A stretch of DNA of 56,893 nucleotides, from contig UBYA01000022.1 in the NCBI GenBank assembly GCA_900469615.1, forward strand, positions 153,031 to 209,923, read 5' to 3'. The notes beneath the pieces are model-generated. The model had not been told where the DNA came from. It did not search any database and was given only the letters and a program-made list of their open reading frames with translations. The first letter of the stretch is position 1. The number at the start of each line of letters is the position of its first letter. The translations under genes were made by a program, and so were the position numbers. This stretch comes from Hyphomicrobiales bacterium (lineage in GTDB: Bacteria > Pseudomonadota > Alphaproteobacteria > Rhizobiales > Rhizobiaceae). Below are positions 35,891 to 45,045 of the stretch, in pieces.

Positions 35891-37240
35891 ATGGATGTCC
35901 AGCAAGGGAGCGGGAGGGTTCTGCCCTTCGACGTGACGCATCGGCTCGTGCTGTCGATCGCGCTTCCGATGACGCTCGGCTTCATGACGACGCCGCTGCT
36001 CGGCCTCGCCGATACGGCGGTCGTCGGCCATCTCGGCCAGCCGGACGCGCTGGCCGGACTGGCGATCGGCGCGGTGCTGTTCGACCTCATCTTCGCGAGC
36101 TTCAACTTCCTGCGCGCTTCCACGACGGGCCTTACCGCACAAGCCTACGGCCGCCACGATCGCCGTGAGCAGCAGGCGGTCTTCTGGCGGGCGCTGATCT
36201 CGGCGCTCGCCAGCGGCGGCCTGCTCGTGATGCTGTCGCCCATCCTGCTCTGGCTCGGCATCAAGCTGATGGGGCCGCAGGGCGGCATTGCCGACGCGAC
36301 ACGCACCTATTTCTCCATCCGCATGCTTTCCGGCCCGATGGCGCTTGCCAATTATGCGCTGCTCGGTTTCGTGCTCGGCCGTGGCCAGGGCCGCATCGGA
36401 CTGCTGCTGCAGACCGTCATCAATGGCGTCAACATCGCTCTCGCCATTCTTCTCGGCCTCTGTCTTGGCTGGGGTGTGGCCGGCGTTGCCTGGGGCACGC
36501 TGATCGGCGAAACGAGCGGCACGCTGCTGGGATTGACGATCGTGCTGCGCAGCTTCGCAGGGGAGGAAAGGCCCGCCCGCGGCGAGTTGTTCTCGCGTGC
36601 CAAGCTCGCCCAGCTTTTCGCGCTCAACCGGGATATATTGATCCGCACCTTCGTTCTGATCGGAGCCTTCACGCTGATGACGCGCATCGGCAACAGCTTC
36701 GGTTCGGTGACCCTTGCCGCCAATGCCGTGCTGATGAACTTCTTCCTCTTGTCGGGCTACTATCTCGACGGGCTGGCGAACGCCGCCGAACAGATCACCG
36801 GCCGCTCGATCGGCGCCAACTATCGACCCGCTTTCGAACGCGGACTGAAGCTGACCGGGCTTTGGTCCTTCGGGCTGGCGCTTGCCGCCGCCGTCTTCTT
36901 CTTCACCGTCGGTCCGGCGCTGATCCGCCTGCTGACGACCTCGCAAGAAGTACGCGCCGCAGCCGGAACCTACCTGCCCTGGGCAGCGATCACGGGCCTG
37001 ACCGGTGCGCTCGCCTTCCTGATGGATGGGGTCTTCATCGGCGCCACATGGTCGCGCGAGATGCGCAACAAAATGCTGCTCTCCTTCGGCGGTTATCTGA
37101 TAGCGCTTGCCGCCCTCGTGCCGACGCTCGGCAATCACGGCCTTTGGATGGCCATGAACGCATTCCTGCTGTTTCGCGGCATCTTCCTGGCCATTGGGCT
37201 GAAGAAGCGGGCCGATCAGACGTTCCGGTTCGCCCAGTAG
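35891..37240 (+). CDS. MATE family efflux transporter (DinF-like)
   Basis: This 449-residue protein has about 12 hydrophobic segments and the MATE landmark PLLGLADTAVVGHLGQ near residues 37-52, plus the matching repeat MDGVFIGATWSREMRN in the C-terminal half. It probably exports cationic compounds in exchange for Na+ or H+. Its 3' end overlaps the 3' end of pyrD by 25 bp. Confidence 0.87.
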   Translation: MDVQQGSGRVLPFDVTHRLVLSIALPMTLGFMTTPLLGLADTAVVGHLGQPDALAGLAIGAVLFDLIFASFNFLRASTTGLTAQAYGRHDRREQQAVFWRALISALASGGLLVMLSPILLWLGIKLMGPQGGIADATRTYFSIRMLSGPMALANYALLGFVLGRGQGRIGLLLQTVINGVNIALAILLGLCLGWGVAGVAWGTLIGETSGTLLGLTIVLRSFAGEERPARGELFSRAKLAQLFALNRDILIRTFVLIGAFTLMTRIGNSFGSVTLAANAVLMNFFLLSGYYLDGLANAAEQITGRSIGANYRPAFERGLKLTGLWSFGLALAAAVFFFTVGPALIRLLTTSQEVRAAAGTYLPWAAITGLTGALAFLMDGVFIGATWSREMRNKMLLSFGGYLIALAALVPTLGNHGLWMAMNAFLLFRGIFLAIGLKKRADQTFRFAQ

Positions 37241-38304
37241 TCCAGCCTGGCATCGCGCAGGTCGCGGATCGAGCCGGCACCATCGCGGTCAAGCAGCTTC
37301 GACAGGCCGGTCACGACCCGGCCCGGCAATCCCGGCCCTTCGTAGACCATACAGGAATAGAGCTGCACCAGATCGGCGCCGGCCTTGATCTTTTCCAGCG
37401 CCGTTTCCGCCGACGACACACCGCCGACGCCGATGATCGGCAGCGTGGCACCCACGCGACGGCGCATCTTCGCCAGCACGACAGTCGACTTTTCGAAGAC
37501 CGGCTTGCCGGAAAGACCGCCTGCCTCCTTCGCTTGCCGCTGGTCCTTCAGCCCATCGCGCGAAAGCGTGGTGTTGGAAACGATCAGACCGTCAAGCGCG
37601 TGCGACAAGGCCTCGGCGGCGATATCGTCCATGCCCTCCTCGGTCAGATCCGGAGCGATCTTGAGGAAGACGGGAATGCGGTTGCCGGCCCTCGTCGCTT
37701 CCTCGTCACGCGCGGCAAGCACGGCGGACAGCAGGGCCGAAAGGCTTTCCCGCGCCTGCAGGTCACGCAGGCCCGGCGTATTCGGCGAGGAGATGTTGGC
37801 GGTGAAATAGCGCGCCACGGAATAGAATCGGCGAATGCCCGCGACGTAATCGGCGATGCGGTCGGGGCTGTCCTTGTTGGCGCCGATGTTGACGCCGATG
37901 ATGCCGTTACCGCGGATCGACTTGAGGCGCTGCAACGCCGCCTCGTGGCCCTCATTGTTGAAGCCGAGACGGTTGATGACGCCTTCGTCCTCCACCAGGC
38001 GGAAAATGCGCGGGCGCGGATTGCCGGGCTGCGCCTTCGGCGTCACCGTACCGATCTCGGTGAAGCCGAAGCCGAGCTTCAGCAGCGCCTCCGGCACCTC
38101 GGCATTCTTGTCGTAGCCGGCCGCCATGCCGACGGGATTGGCAAAATCGAGGCCGGCCACGGTCTGGCGCAGACGGGGATCGGCGTTGATGCGGCAAGCC
38201 GGCACAAGGCCCGATTTCAGCGCCGATATCGACATGCCATGCGCGGTTTCCGGATCGAAGAGAAACAGGCCGCGCCGGCCGAGATCGCGAAAGGCGCCGA
38301 TCAT
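37216..38304 (-). CDS. pyrD: dihydroorotate dehydrogenase (quinone) PyrD
   Basis: This class 2 FMN enzyme of pyrimidine synthesis oxidises dihydroorotate with quinone as acceptor at the inner membrane. The 362-residue protein has GMAAGYDKNAEV near the start of the barrel, INRLGFNNEG, the signature region ANISSPNTPGLRDLQ with the base-position serine, and the C-terminal FMN-phosphate motif GVGGVSSAETALEKI. Start is the ATG at 38304, overlapping the stop codon of the DUF952 gene (ATGA). Confidence 0.93.
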   Translation of the reverse strand: MIGAFRDLGRRGLFLFDPETAHGMSISALKSGLVPACRINADPRLRQTVAGLDFANPVGMAAGYDKNAEVPEALLKLGFGFTEIGTVTPKAQPGNPRPRIFRLVEDEGVINRLGFNNEGHEAALQRLKSIRGNGIIGVNIGANKDSPDRIADYVAGIRRFYSVARYFTANISSPNTPGLRDLQARESLSALLSAVLAARDEEATRAGNRIPVFLKIAPDLTEEGMDDIAAEALSHALDGLIVSNTTLSRDGLKDQRQAKEAGGLSGKPVFEKSTVVLAKMRRRVGATLPIIGVGGVSSAETALEKIKAGADLVQLYSCMVYEGPGLPGRVVTGLSKLLDRDGAGSIRDLRDARLDYWANRNV

Positions 38305-38645
38305 TCCGCCATCTCCGGAAAAACATGGGCGCCATCGTCGCCGACCGGCAGCGGCTTTTCCCACAGCACGGCCGAAAGCGGCAGCGGCGCGTAGAGATGC
38401 GGGAAGAGATCGCCGCCGCGCGAGGGTTCGAAGACCAGCTTGTCGCCGAGCGCATCGCCATCGGCCGCTACCAGCAGCAGGCCGGTCTGGCCAGCGAAAT
38501 AGAGCTCTGCGGTTTTCCTTGCCTGTTTCGCGGTGGAGAAATGAATGTAGCCGTCGGTCAGATCGATCGCCGCGCCATGAAAAACGCCGGTTTGTCTGGC
38601 TTGCTGCCAGAGCGCGTCCGGCACGATCTTGTAAACCACTGGCAT
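38301..38645 (-). CDS. DUF952 family protein
   Basis: This 114-residue protein contains YKIVPDALWQQARQTGVFHG and the family region TDGYIHFSTAKQARKTAELYF, with LFPHLYAPLPL later; the domain is DUF952, of unknown biochemistry. The start is uncertain: MPVVYKIV at 38645 is my choice; other methionines lie 9 to 18 bases upstream. It is coupled to pyrD by ATGA, an arrangement seen in many alphaproteobacteria. Confidence 0.75.
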   Translation of the reverse strand: MPVVYKIVPDALWQQARQTGVFHGAAIDLTDGYIHFSTAKQARKTAELYFAGQTGLLLVAADGDALGDKLVFEPSRGGDLFPHLYAPLPLSAVLWEKPLPVGDDGAHVFPEMAE

Positions 38646-38762
38646 GGCAGTCATCATCCCCATGTAGAGCTGTCCTGATAGGGCTTTGCACGAAAACATC
38701 GGCCGATGTCCACGGTTTCCGTGATGGATTTGGGGTTTAACGCAGAAAATCCGGAGGATGAC

Positions 38763-39191
38763 ATGACGAAGGAACTGAAAACCGGCCTTGCAGCCATGTT
38801 CATGCCCGCCGCTCTTCTTCTATCCCTGCCGGCTGCGGCGGCCGAACAGGATACGGCGCGTTTCCAGCTGGAGCGCAGCGGCGATCATTTCATCCGTCTC
38901 GACCGGCAGACGGGTGCCATGTCCATATGCCAGGACCAGGGCGGCAATCTCGTCTGCCGCATGGCCGCCGACGAACGCAGCGCCTATGACGACGAGCTGG
39001 ACCGGTTGGCCGACCGCGTGACGAAACTGGAAAAGACGGTCGCCGCGAACAAGGGATCGGACCTGCCCAGCGATGCCGATGTCGATCGCACGCTCGGCAT
39101 CATGCAGAAATTCATGCGCGGCTTCATGGGCATGGCGAAGGAATTCCAGAACGGGGAGCCGCAGGCCAAGCCGTTGCCGCAGAAGACCTGA
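38763..39191 (+). CDS. small secreted protein of unknown function
   Basis: This 142-residue protein begins with a Sec signal peptide (LAAMFMPAALLLSLPAAAA) and GGAGGA lies before the ATG. The mature part includes FQLERSGDHFIRLDRQTGAM, two cysteines (SICQ, LVCR) that could form a disulfide, and a predicted coiled-coil (DELDRLADRVTKLEKTVAA). I recognise no named family beyond general rhizobial secreted proteins. Confidence 0.7.
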   Translation: MTKELKTGLAAMFMPAALLLSLPAAAAEQDTARFQLERSGDHFIRLDRQTGAMSICQDQGGNLVCRMAADERSAYDDELDRLADRVTKLEKTVAANKGSDLPSDADVDRTLGIMQKFMRGFMGMAKEFQNGEPQAKPLPQKT

Positions 39192-39329
39192 GGACGGCAG
39201 ATTGCGAGACGAAAGCAAGGGGATAAAGGACCGCATTCCTATGCCGGTCTTTACTCGCCAAAACGCCTCGGTTAACGTTTTTGAAAGAATTGAGCGCCGG
39301 GCGAGCCGGCGCGTGGATACCGAGCGGCG

Positions 39330-39995
39330 ATGCTGTCACACGAGCAGATATGGGGGGCGATCGACAGGCTTGCCGAGCGGCATGCACTGACACCCTCCGG
39401 CCTCGCACGCCGCGCCGGGCTTGACGCCACGTCTTTCAACAAGTCGAAGCGGCTGAGTCAGGATGGACGCCTGCGCTGGCCCTCGACGGAATCGATCGCC
39501 AAGGTCCTGGATGCGACCGGAGCCAGCCTGGAGCAATTCCTCAGCTTCATCCGACCCGGAGAATTGCCGCCCCCCGGGGCGATTCATGAAACTTCTCCGG
39601 CCGGACACTCCATTCCCCTGATCGGCTTTGCCCAGGCGGGCGCGGGTGGTTTTTTCGACGACGGCGGATTTCCCGCGGGCCAGGGCTGGGACGTGGTGGA
39701 ATTTCCGGTCGCGGCCGGGCAAGGGGCCGGGGTCTATGCGCTCGAGGTGCAGGGCGAAAGCATGTTGCCGCTCTATCGAGACGGCGATATTCTGATCGTC
39801 GAGCCGGGTGCCCAGATCAGAAAGAACGACCGTGTGGTGGTGAAGACCCGCGAAGGCGAAGTCATGGCCAAGGTCCTGCTGCGGCAGAGCCCGAAGTCGA
39901 TAGAACTGCTGTCGCTCAACCCTGAGCACCCAAACCGCAGCTTCGACCTGATGGAAGTGGAATGGATTGCCCGGATCATATGGGCCAGCCAATAG
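39330..39995 (+). CDS. S24/LexA-like helix-turn-helix repressor
   Basis: This 221-residue protein has an N-terminal helix-turn-helix resembling the Xre/CI type (LAERHALTPSGLARRAGLDA) and a C-terminal S24 peptidase domain. The catalytic serine S144 is in QGESMLPLYRDGD and the lysine K181 in GEVMAKVLL; the 37-residue spacing equals that of LexA S119/K156. An Ala-Gly pair in FAQAGAGGFF is a possible self-cleavage site. This makes it a candidate autocleaving repressor of the phage CI/LexA kind, or a relative that has kept the fold. An SNase-like gene follows at 16 bp. Confidence 0.82.
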   Translation: MLSHEQIWGAIDRLAERHALTPSGLARRAGLDATSFNKSKRLSQDGRLRWPSTESIAKVLDATGASLEQFLSFIRPGELPPPGAIHETSPAGHSIPLIGFAQAGAGGFFDDGGFPAGQGWDVVEFPVAAGQGAGVYALEVQGESMLPLYRDGDILIVEPGAQIRKNDRVVVKTREGEVMAKVLLRQSPKSIELLSLNPEHPNRSFDLMEVEWIARIIWASQ

Positions 39996-40010
39996 GAAAG
40001 TTTTCTCGTT

Positions 40011-41156
40011 ATGCGTCGTGATATCTGGCTTGCAGGCGTGGCAGGCGCGATCGCCGGTTCCTGGTTGACCCTCGTCGCGGTCCAGTTCGGCGGGCATGGT
40101 TTCAGCCTGCCCGGCCGGGGCAAGAGCGACACGGTGGCCGAGGGCAAGCCCGCCGCAGCCGCGCCGAGCGAGGCCCCCAAGGCCGATTCGACGCCGCAAA
40201 AGGCCATGGAGGCAGCGAAGCCCCCTGAAACGGCCCAGCCCGACAAGGCAACGCAGCCGGCCGCGGCAACGCCCGCACCGGCGGGCGACGATGCCGCCGG
40301 GACGCCGCGTGCCGACGGCGCCAAGCCAGAGGAAAGCAAGCCGGCGGCTACCGGGCCGGCAGCGCCGCAGGACGACAAGGTTCCCACCGATCCGGCGCGC
40401 TCGAGCGATGCAGCGACGAAACCGGAAAAGGCGGAGACGGCCGACACGGCGAAGGGCGCGGACACCGCCTCTGCCCCGGCGTCACAGCCAGACGAAACCA
40501 CGTCGGACAAGGCCGCAGCCGCCCCGCCGGAAACCGCACCCGCCGACCAGGCCAAGAGCGATCCGGTGCCGGACAACCGGATACCGGCCGACCAGATCGA
40601 CAGGGAGATGGCGGCCGCCGCGCATCAGACCCTTCCGCCGCAGCTCGCGGCTCACCCCCCCGCAGGTTCTGAAGGAGCCTCTGCCGATCCGGCATCCGGG
40701 CCGCAGGAGCAGACGACAACGATAGAGTTGGTCCGCCCCTTCGCCGACCAAGCCGGCCTGTTGACCCTCGCCGGCAGGAGCGTCCGGCTCATCGGCGTCA
40801 TTCCGACCGATGTCGACCGCATGTGCACCGGCCCCAGCGGCAAGAGCTGGCCATGCGGCCAGGCCGCGCGCACCGCGTTCCGCATGTATCTGCGCGGGCG
40901 CTCGATCGATTGCGACGTGCCGGACGCCAATTGGAAAGGCACGGTAACAGGAGCCTGCCGCTATGTCCGCGTCGATCTCAGCGCCTGGCTCGTCCGCTTC
41001 GGCTGGGCCGATCCGGAACCCGGCTCGCCGCTTGCATCGCTTGTGGACGAGGCCAGGCAGAAAAAGCGCGGCATGTACGGCGACGACCCGCGCAGGAACG
41101 GAAAGTCGACGCTCGCGCCGCCCCTGCCCAAGGAAGATCCGCTCAACCCGATCTGA
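40011..41156 (+). CDS. membrane-anchored protein with low-complexity linker and SNase-like domain
   Basis: This 381-residue protein has an N-terminal membrane segment (WLAGVAGAIAGSWLTLVAV), then about 200 residues very rich in Ala, Pro, Lys, Asp and Thr, then a C-terminal domain (about 245-365) similar to staphylococcal nuclease (GVIPTDVDRMC, FRMYLRGRSIDCDV, DEARQKKRGMYG). The usual SNase catalytic Arg/Glu set is not evidently complete, so it may not cut nucleic acid. It follows the S24 gene by 16 bp, a pairing that recurs in rhizobia as far as I recall. Confidence 0.7.
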   Translation: MRRDIWLAGVAGAIAGSWLTLVAVQFGGHGFSLPGRGKSDTVAEGKPAAAAPSEAPKADSTPQKAMEAAKPPETAQPDKATQPAAATPAPAGDDAAGTPRADGAKPEESKPAATGPAAPQDDKVPTDPARSSDAATKPEKAETADTAKGADTASAPASQPDETTSDKAAAAPPETAPADQAKSDPVPDNRIPADQIDREMAAAAHQTLPPQLAAHPPAGSEGASADPASGPQEQTTTIELVRPFADQAGLLTLAGRSVRLIGVIPTDVDRMCTGPSGKSWPCGQAARTAFRMYLRGRSIDCDVPDANWKGTVTGACRYVRVDLSAWLVRFGWADPEPGSPLASLVDEARQKKRGMYGDDPRRNGKSTLAPPLPKEDPLNPI

Positions 41157-41234
41157 CGCCTTGCTTCCGCCACCAGCTTTTGCCATGAGACGCGCAACTT
41201 TTCAGTCTGCCAAACTCAGAGGACTTCGCCTGTC

Positions 41235-41648
41235 ATGAACAAGCCGCTTTCTGCTCACGAGGCCCTGATCTACGTCATGGTCCTGGCATCGGCCGTCGAT
41301 CGCACGATGAACGACCGGGAACTTAGCCGGATCGGAGAGCTCATCCACGTCCTGCCCGTTTTCAAGGGCTTCGACGACGAAAAGCTGATTTCCGTTTCCC
41401 GGGATTGCGCCAAGCTTCTGGCCGGCAGCGAGGGGCTCGATATCGTGCTGGAAACCGTGCGCGATACGCTACCCGCGCGGCTTTATGATACGGCCTATGC
41501 GCTTGCCGTCGAAGTCGCTTCCGCCGACCTCTCGGTGAAGGCGGAGGAGCTGCGCCTGCTCAGCCTGCTTCGCGACCGTCTCGGCCTGGACAAGCTGACC
41601 TGCGCCGCCATCGAGCGCAGCGCGATCGCCCGCTATCGCAAGGCCTGA
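41235..41648 (+). CDS. TerB family tellurite resistance-like protein
   Basis: This 137-residue, entirely helical cytoplasmic protein has the TerB/DjlA-like acidic repeats (ALIYVMVLASAVDRTMNDRE and AYALAVEVASADLSVKAEE), each with a conserved D near the loop that can bind metal. Function is unclear despite the name. The stop codon abuts that of the convergent binding-protein gene with no gap. Confidence 0.8.
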   Translation: MNKPLSAHEALIYVMVLASAVDRTMNDRELSRIGELIHVLPVFKGFDDEKLISVSRDCAKLLAGSEGLDIVLETVRDTLPARLYDTAYALAVEVASADLSVKAEELRLLSLLRDRLGLDKLTCAAIERSAIARYRKA

Positions 41649-42524
41649 TCAGTAGAGCCCGTAAGGGAAGTAGCGCAGATAGATTTCCTGCAACCTGCCG
41701 TCGCGCGAAAGGGTCGCGAGGGCATGGTTGATCGCGGCCGTCAGATCGGCATCCTGCCGGCGCAGCATGATGGTCATACCCTCTCCAAGGAACTGCTGCG
41801 AGAGATAGGGACCGTCGAACAGAGCGCAGCATTTTTCCGCCGCCGGCGACGAAACCCAGAAGGAAAGCTGCAAGCCATCGGCAAAGGCCGCGTCGACCTT
41901 GCCATCCTTGACCGCCGCCAGCAGCGCATCCTTGTCATCGAACGGCACCGGCTTGATCGCCGGGAAGAAGGAGGCCAGCATCGCCTCGTGCACCGTGCCC
42001 TTGACGACGCCGACGGAGCGGCCGGCCAATGAGGCGGCGGTCGTACCGCCGATCGGCGCCTTGAGATTGCGCACGAAACGGGCCGGCAACATCAGGAACG
42101 GACGCGAGAAAGCGAAGGTCTTGCGCAGTTCGGGCGTGACCGCGACGCCGGCGATCACCGCATCGCCCTGCGAGGCTGCGAGCGCAGCCTGCAACTCGCC
42201 GAAGGGCAAGGCCTGGATCTGGCATTTGTCCGCGATTGCCAGCTCGTCGCAGATCTTGCGCGCAAGCTCGACATGGAAGCCCGCGAGCTTGCCGTTCTGA
42301 TCGAGGAAATTGAAGGGCGGGAAATCGATCGAGGTCAGGAACCGCAGCCGAACAAGTGAGGACAGGTCGGGTTTCGGCAAGCGCTCGCGCGCATCGAACA
42401 GGATCGGCAGGTTCGACGGCTTGGCCTGCTGGGCAGCGAGCGGCATGACAGACGAGATGGCGATCAGCGCCGCGCACGTCACAAGCCGGGCGATGGAGAT
42501 CGGCGACGAAAGGCAAACACGCAT
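41649..42524 (-). CDS. extracellular solute-binding protein, family 3 (amino acid type)
   Basis: This 291-residue secreted protein starts with a signal peptide (RLVTCAALIAISSVMPLAAQ) and is followed by the type 3 periplasmic-binding fold (LRFLTSIDFPPFNFLDQNGKLAGFHVELARKI, GRSVGVVKGTVHEAML). Such proteins bind amino acids or opines for ABC transporters, but no permease genes are adjacent, so it may be an orphan. I chose ATG at 42524; a GTG at 42575 has no ribosome site. AGGAGG lies 13 bases before this ATG, rather far. Confidence 0.82.
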   Translation of the reverse strand: MRVCLSSPISIARLVTCAALIAISSVMPLAAQQAKPSNLPILFDARERLPKPDLSSLVRLRFLTSIDFPPFNFLDQNGKLAGFHVELARKICDELAIADKCQIQALPFGELQAALAASQGDAVIAGVAVTPELRKTFAFSRPFLMLPARFVRNLKAPIGGTTAASLAGRSVGVVKGTVHEAMLASFFPAIKPVPFDDKDALLAAVKDGKVDAAFADGLQLSFWVSSPAAEKCCALFDGPYLSQQFLGEGMTIMLRRQDADLTAAINHALATLSRDGRLQEIYLRYFPYGLY

Positions 42525-42951
42525 GGTCTTGATCCGGCCTCCTGTCGTGGATGCACATTCCTGATTCACTGACACGATGTAACAGAGTCATGCCGCGGGG
42601 GGAATATCGCGCGCCGGAATGATGGCCGCCGCGCCTGCAGGATGAGTGGCGGATACCGCGCGCAGCGGGCGGTTGCGCGGCGTTGAAAGATCTTCAAAAT
42701 TCATGGGAATTCACCATTCGCAGGCGCCGACGTTAGCAGTCGATTAAGCTCTGTTGATTGTACTCATGGCATCGACGACATCGGCTGGAAAGCGGATCGC
42801 ATGATGCAGGTCGTCCGAACCTTTCGGCAAGGTATTTCGTAAACTCGGCTTCACCCGCGCATATCAGGCAATGTGCTCTCCCGGTCCATAACAGGCGGGC
42901 GGGCTGTTGATTTCATCCTGGATAGGGCACGGCACACGCAGGCGGACCGCC
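42525..42951. other. gene-free interval upstream of chemoreceptor and binding protein
   Basis: This 427-bp interval between two divergent genes should hold both promoters. I see no tRNA, palindromic element or clear promoter consensus; a 12-bp tract around 42701 (GAATTCAC) is unremarkable. Confidence 0.5.
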
Positions 42952-44961
42952 ATGTTCAGGAACCTGAAAATCAAAACAAAAATGCTTGCCGTGATCCTGT
43001 TTCTCGGCGTTATTTCCTTCGTCGGCCTGTTGCAAATCGCCAGCGAATTCCGCAAGGCGGATCGGTCCTACAGCGCCTTCCTCGACAGGGAAGCGGTTGC
43101 GGCGTCGGAAGCCGCGCGCGCAAGCGCGGCCTCGCTCGCTTCCGTGCTGCAGGCAAGCCTGATGCTGAATTTCGATCCCGGCAGCGATGCATACAGGGCG
43201 GTTGCCGCCGGCAGCGACCATTTCGCCGAAGCGAGGCAGAGGCTGACGCATGCCGAAAGTCTCGTTCCTTCCGCAAAGCAGCCGATCGACGATATCCTTG
43301 CCGGCCTCGACGAATTGCAGGCCCTGACGAACAAGACCCTCGACCAGCGCAAGAACGGCGATGCCGAAGGCGCCAAGGCGACCATGGCCCTGGTCAACAC
43401 CAGGCTGCTGACGCTTGTCGCGAACATGCAGGCCAATGACGACGCGCTGACGAACCGCATGAACGATGGCGCCGATGCCCTTTCGGCCGATCTCAACAGC
43501 TCCGTGAACTACACGCTGATCGCTCTCGCAGGCATGACGCTGCTCGCCATCGTCCTCGGCCTGTATGTCGCGCAGAAGAGCATCGCCACGCCGCTGATGC
43601 GGCTGCATCGGCGCATGACGACGCTTGCGAGCGGAGACACGGCAAGCGAAATCGACGGTCGCGAACGCCGGGACGAAATCGGCCAGATGGCAGCCGCCGT
43701 TGCCGTCTTCCGCGACAATGCCGTCGAGCGGGCGCGTCTGGAGGCGCAGGCCGAAGCGGACCGCACGCTCAGCGACAGCGAGCGAGCCCAGCGCGAGGCG
43801 CGGCAGGCTGCCGAGGCGGCCCATCTGCAGCAGGCGGTCCAGGCGCTCGGCGATGGCTTGAAGCGCCTTGCGGAGGGCGATCTCGTGACGCGCATCGACA
43901 CGCAACTCGTCGAGCATCTCGACCAGTTGCGGCAGGACTTCAACAACTCGCTCGACAAGCTCAACGGGACAATGCAGGCCGCCGGCTCCAATGCCCGCGC
44001 CATCAGCGCCGGCGCCGACGAAATCCGCAGCGCAGCCGACGAGCTTTCCAAGCGCACCGAGCAACAAGCCGCTTCCGTCGAGGAAACCGCCGCGGCGCTT
44101 GAGCAGATCACCACCACGGTCAAGGATGCCGCCAAGCGCGCGCAGGAAGCAAGCCAGCTGGTTGCCCATACGCGCACCGGCGCGGAGCGATCCGGCGAGA
44201 TCGTCCGCAACGCGATCGGCGCCATGCAGCAGATCGAAAAATCCTCGAGCGAGATCAGCCAGATCATCGGCGTGATCGACGACATCGCCTTCCAGACCAA
44301 CCTACTGGCCCTGAACGCGGGTGTCGAAGCGGCTCGCGCAGGCGAAGCCGGCAAGGGCTTTGCCGTCGTCGCGCAGGAGGTTCGCGAACTTGCCCAGCGC
44401 TCCGCCAATGCGGCCAGGGAAATCAAGGCGCTGATCGCCACCTCGGAAACGCATGTGCGTACCGGCGTCAGCCTTGTCGGAGAGACCGGCAAGGCGCTCG
44501 ATGCCATCGTTTCGGGCGTGCAGGAGATCAACCGGCATGTGCATGCCATCGCCGAGGCCTCCCGCGAGCAGTCGGCCGGCCTGCAGGAGATCAATACAGC
44601 CGTCAACACCATGGATCACGGCACGCAGCAGAACGCCGCCATGGTGGAGGAAAGCACCGCCGCGAGCCATGGCCTAGCGACGGAGGCGGCTTCGCTGGCA
44701 AACCTGCTCGCCCAGTTCCGCACCGCCAGCGGGGAGGCCTTCCGGCAGCCCGCGACCCCGGTCCCCGGCGCCGCTTCGCAACCCATTGCGCGCCCCGCGT
44801 CACGTCCGGTCGTCGCTGCGCGCATCCGGGCGGTGGATGAAGCCAGGGTGCGCCCGGCTCCCTCCCCGGCCCGTGCGCTCGGCCAGAAGCTGATGAGCGC
44901 ATTCGGCGCCAGGCAGACGGCAGCGCCAAACGGCAAGGACGCGGACTGGACGGAATTCTAG
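42952..44961 (+). CDS. methyl-accepting chemotaxis protein with double HAMP and C-terminal DWTEF
   Basis: This 669-residue chemoreceptor has TM1 at about 11-27, a periplasmic ligand domain of about 155 residues, TM2 at about 186-207, HAMP segments around 208-260 and 291-345, and the signalling domain with the hairpin tip IIGVIDDIAFQTNLLALNAG near 437. The extreme C terminus is DADWTEF. This W-x-x-F pentapeptide is like the CheR/CheB docking site of enteric and rhizobial receptors, so this receptor can probably be methylated efficiently. Start: the ATG at 42952 gives MFRNLKIKTKMLAV. No chemotaxis operon is nearby; the ligand is unknown. Confidence 0.88.
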   Translation: MFRNLKIKTKMLAVILFLGVISFVGLLQIASEFRKADRSYSAFLDREAVAASEAARASAASLASVLQASLMLNFDPGSDAYRAVAAGSDHFAEARQRLTHAESLVPSAKQPIDDILAGLDELQALTNKTLDQRKNGDAEGAKATMALVNTRLLTLVANMQANDDALTNRMNDGADALSADLNSSVNYTLIALAGMTLLAIVLGLYVAQKSIATPLMRLHRRMTTLASGDTASEIDGRERRDEIGQMAAAVAVFRDNAVERARLEAQAEADRTLSDSERAQREARQAAEAAHLQQAVQALGDGLKRLAEGDLVTRIDTQLVEHLDQLRQDFNNSLDKLNGTMQAAGSNARAISAGADEIRSAADELSKRTEQQAASVEETAAALEQITTTVKDAAKRAQEASQLVAHTRTGAERSGEIVRNAIGAMQQIEKSSSEISQIIGVIDDIAFQTNLLALNAGVEAARAGEAGKGFAVVAQEVRELAQRSANAAREIKALIATSETHVRTGVSLVGETGKALDAIVSGVQEINRHVHAIAEASREQSAGLQEINTAVNTMDHGTQQNAAMVEESTAASHGLATEAASLANLLAQFRTASGEAFRQPATPVPGAASQPIARPASRPVVAARIRAVDEARVRPAPSPARALGQKLMSAFGARQTAAPNGKDADWTEF

Positions 44962-45045
44962 AAAACAGGCAGCACCGGACAAAAAAGGCCGCCCGCGACA
45001 CAATTCGATGGAGTTTGATTATCCGGGTGAGATTGCGCTGATCGG

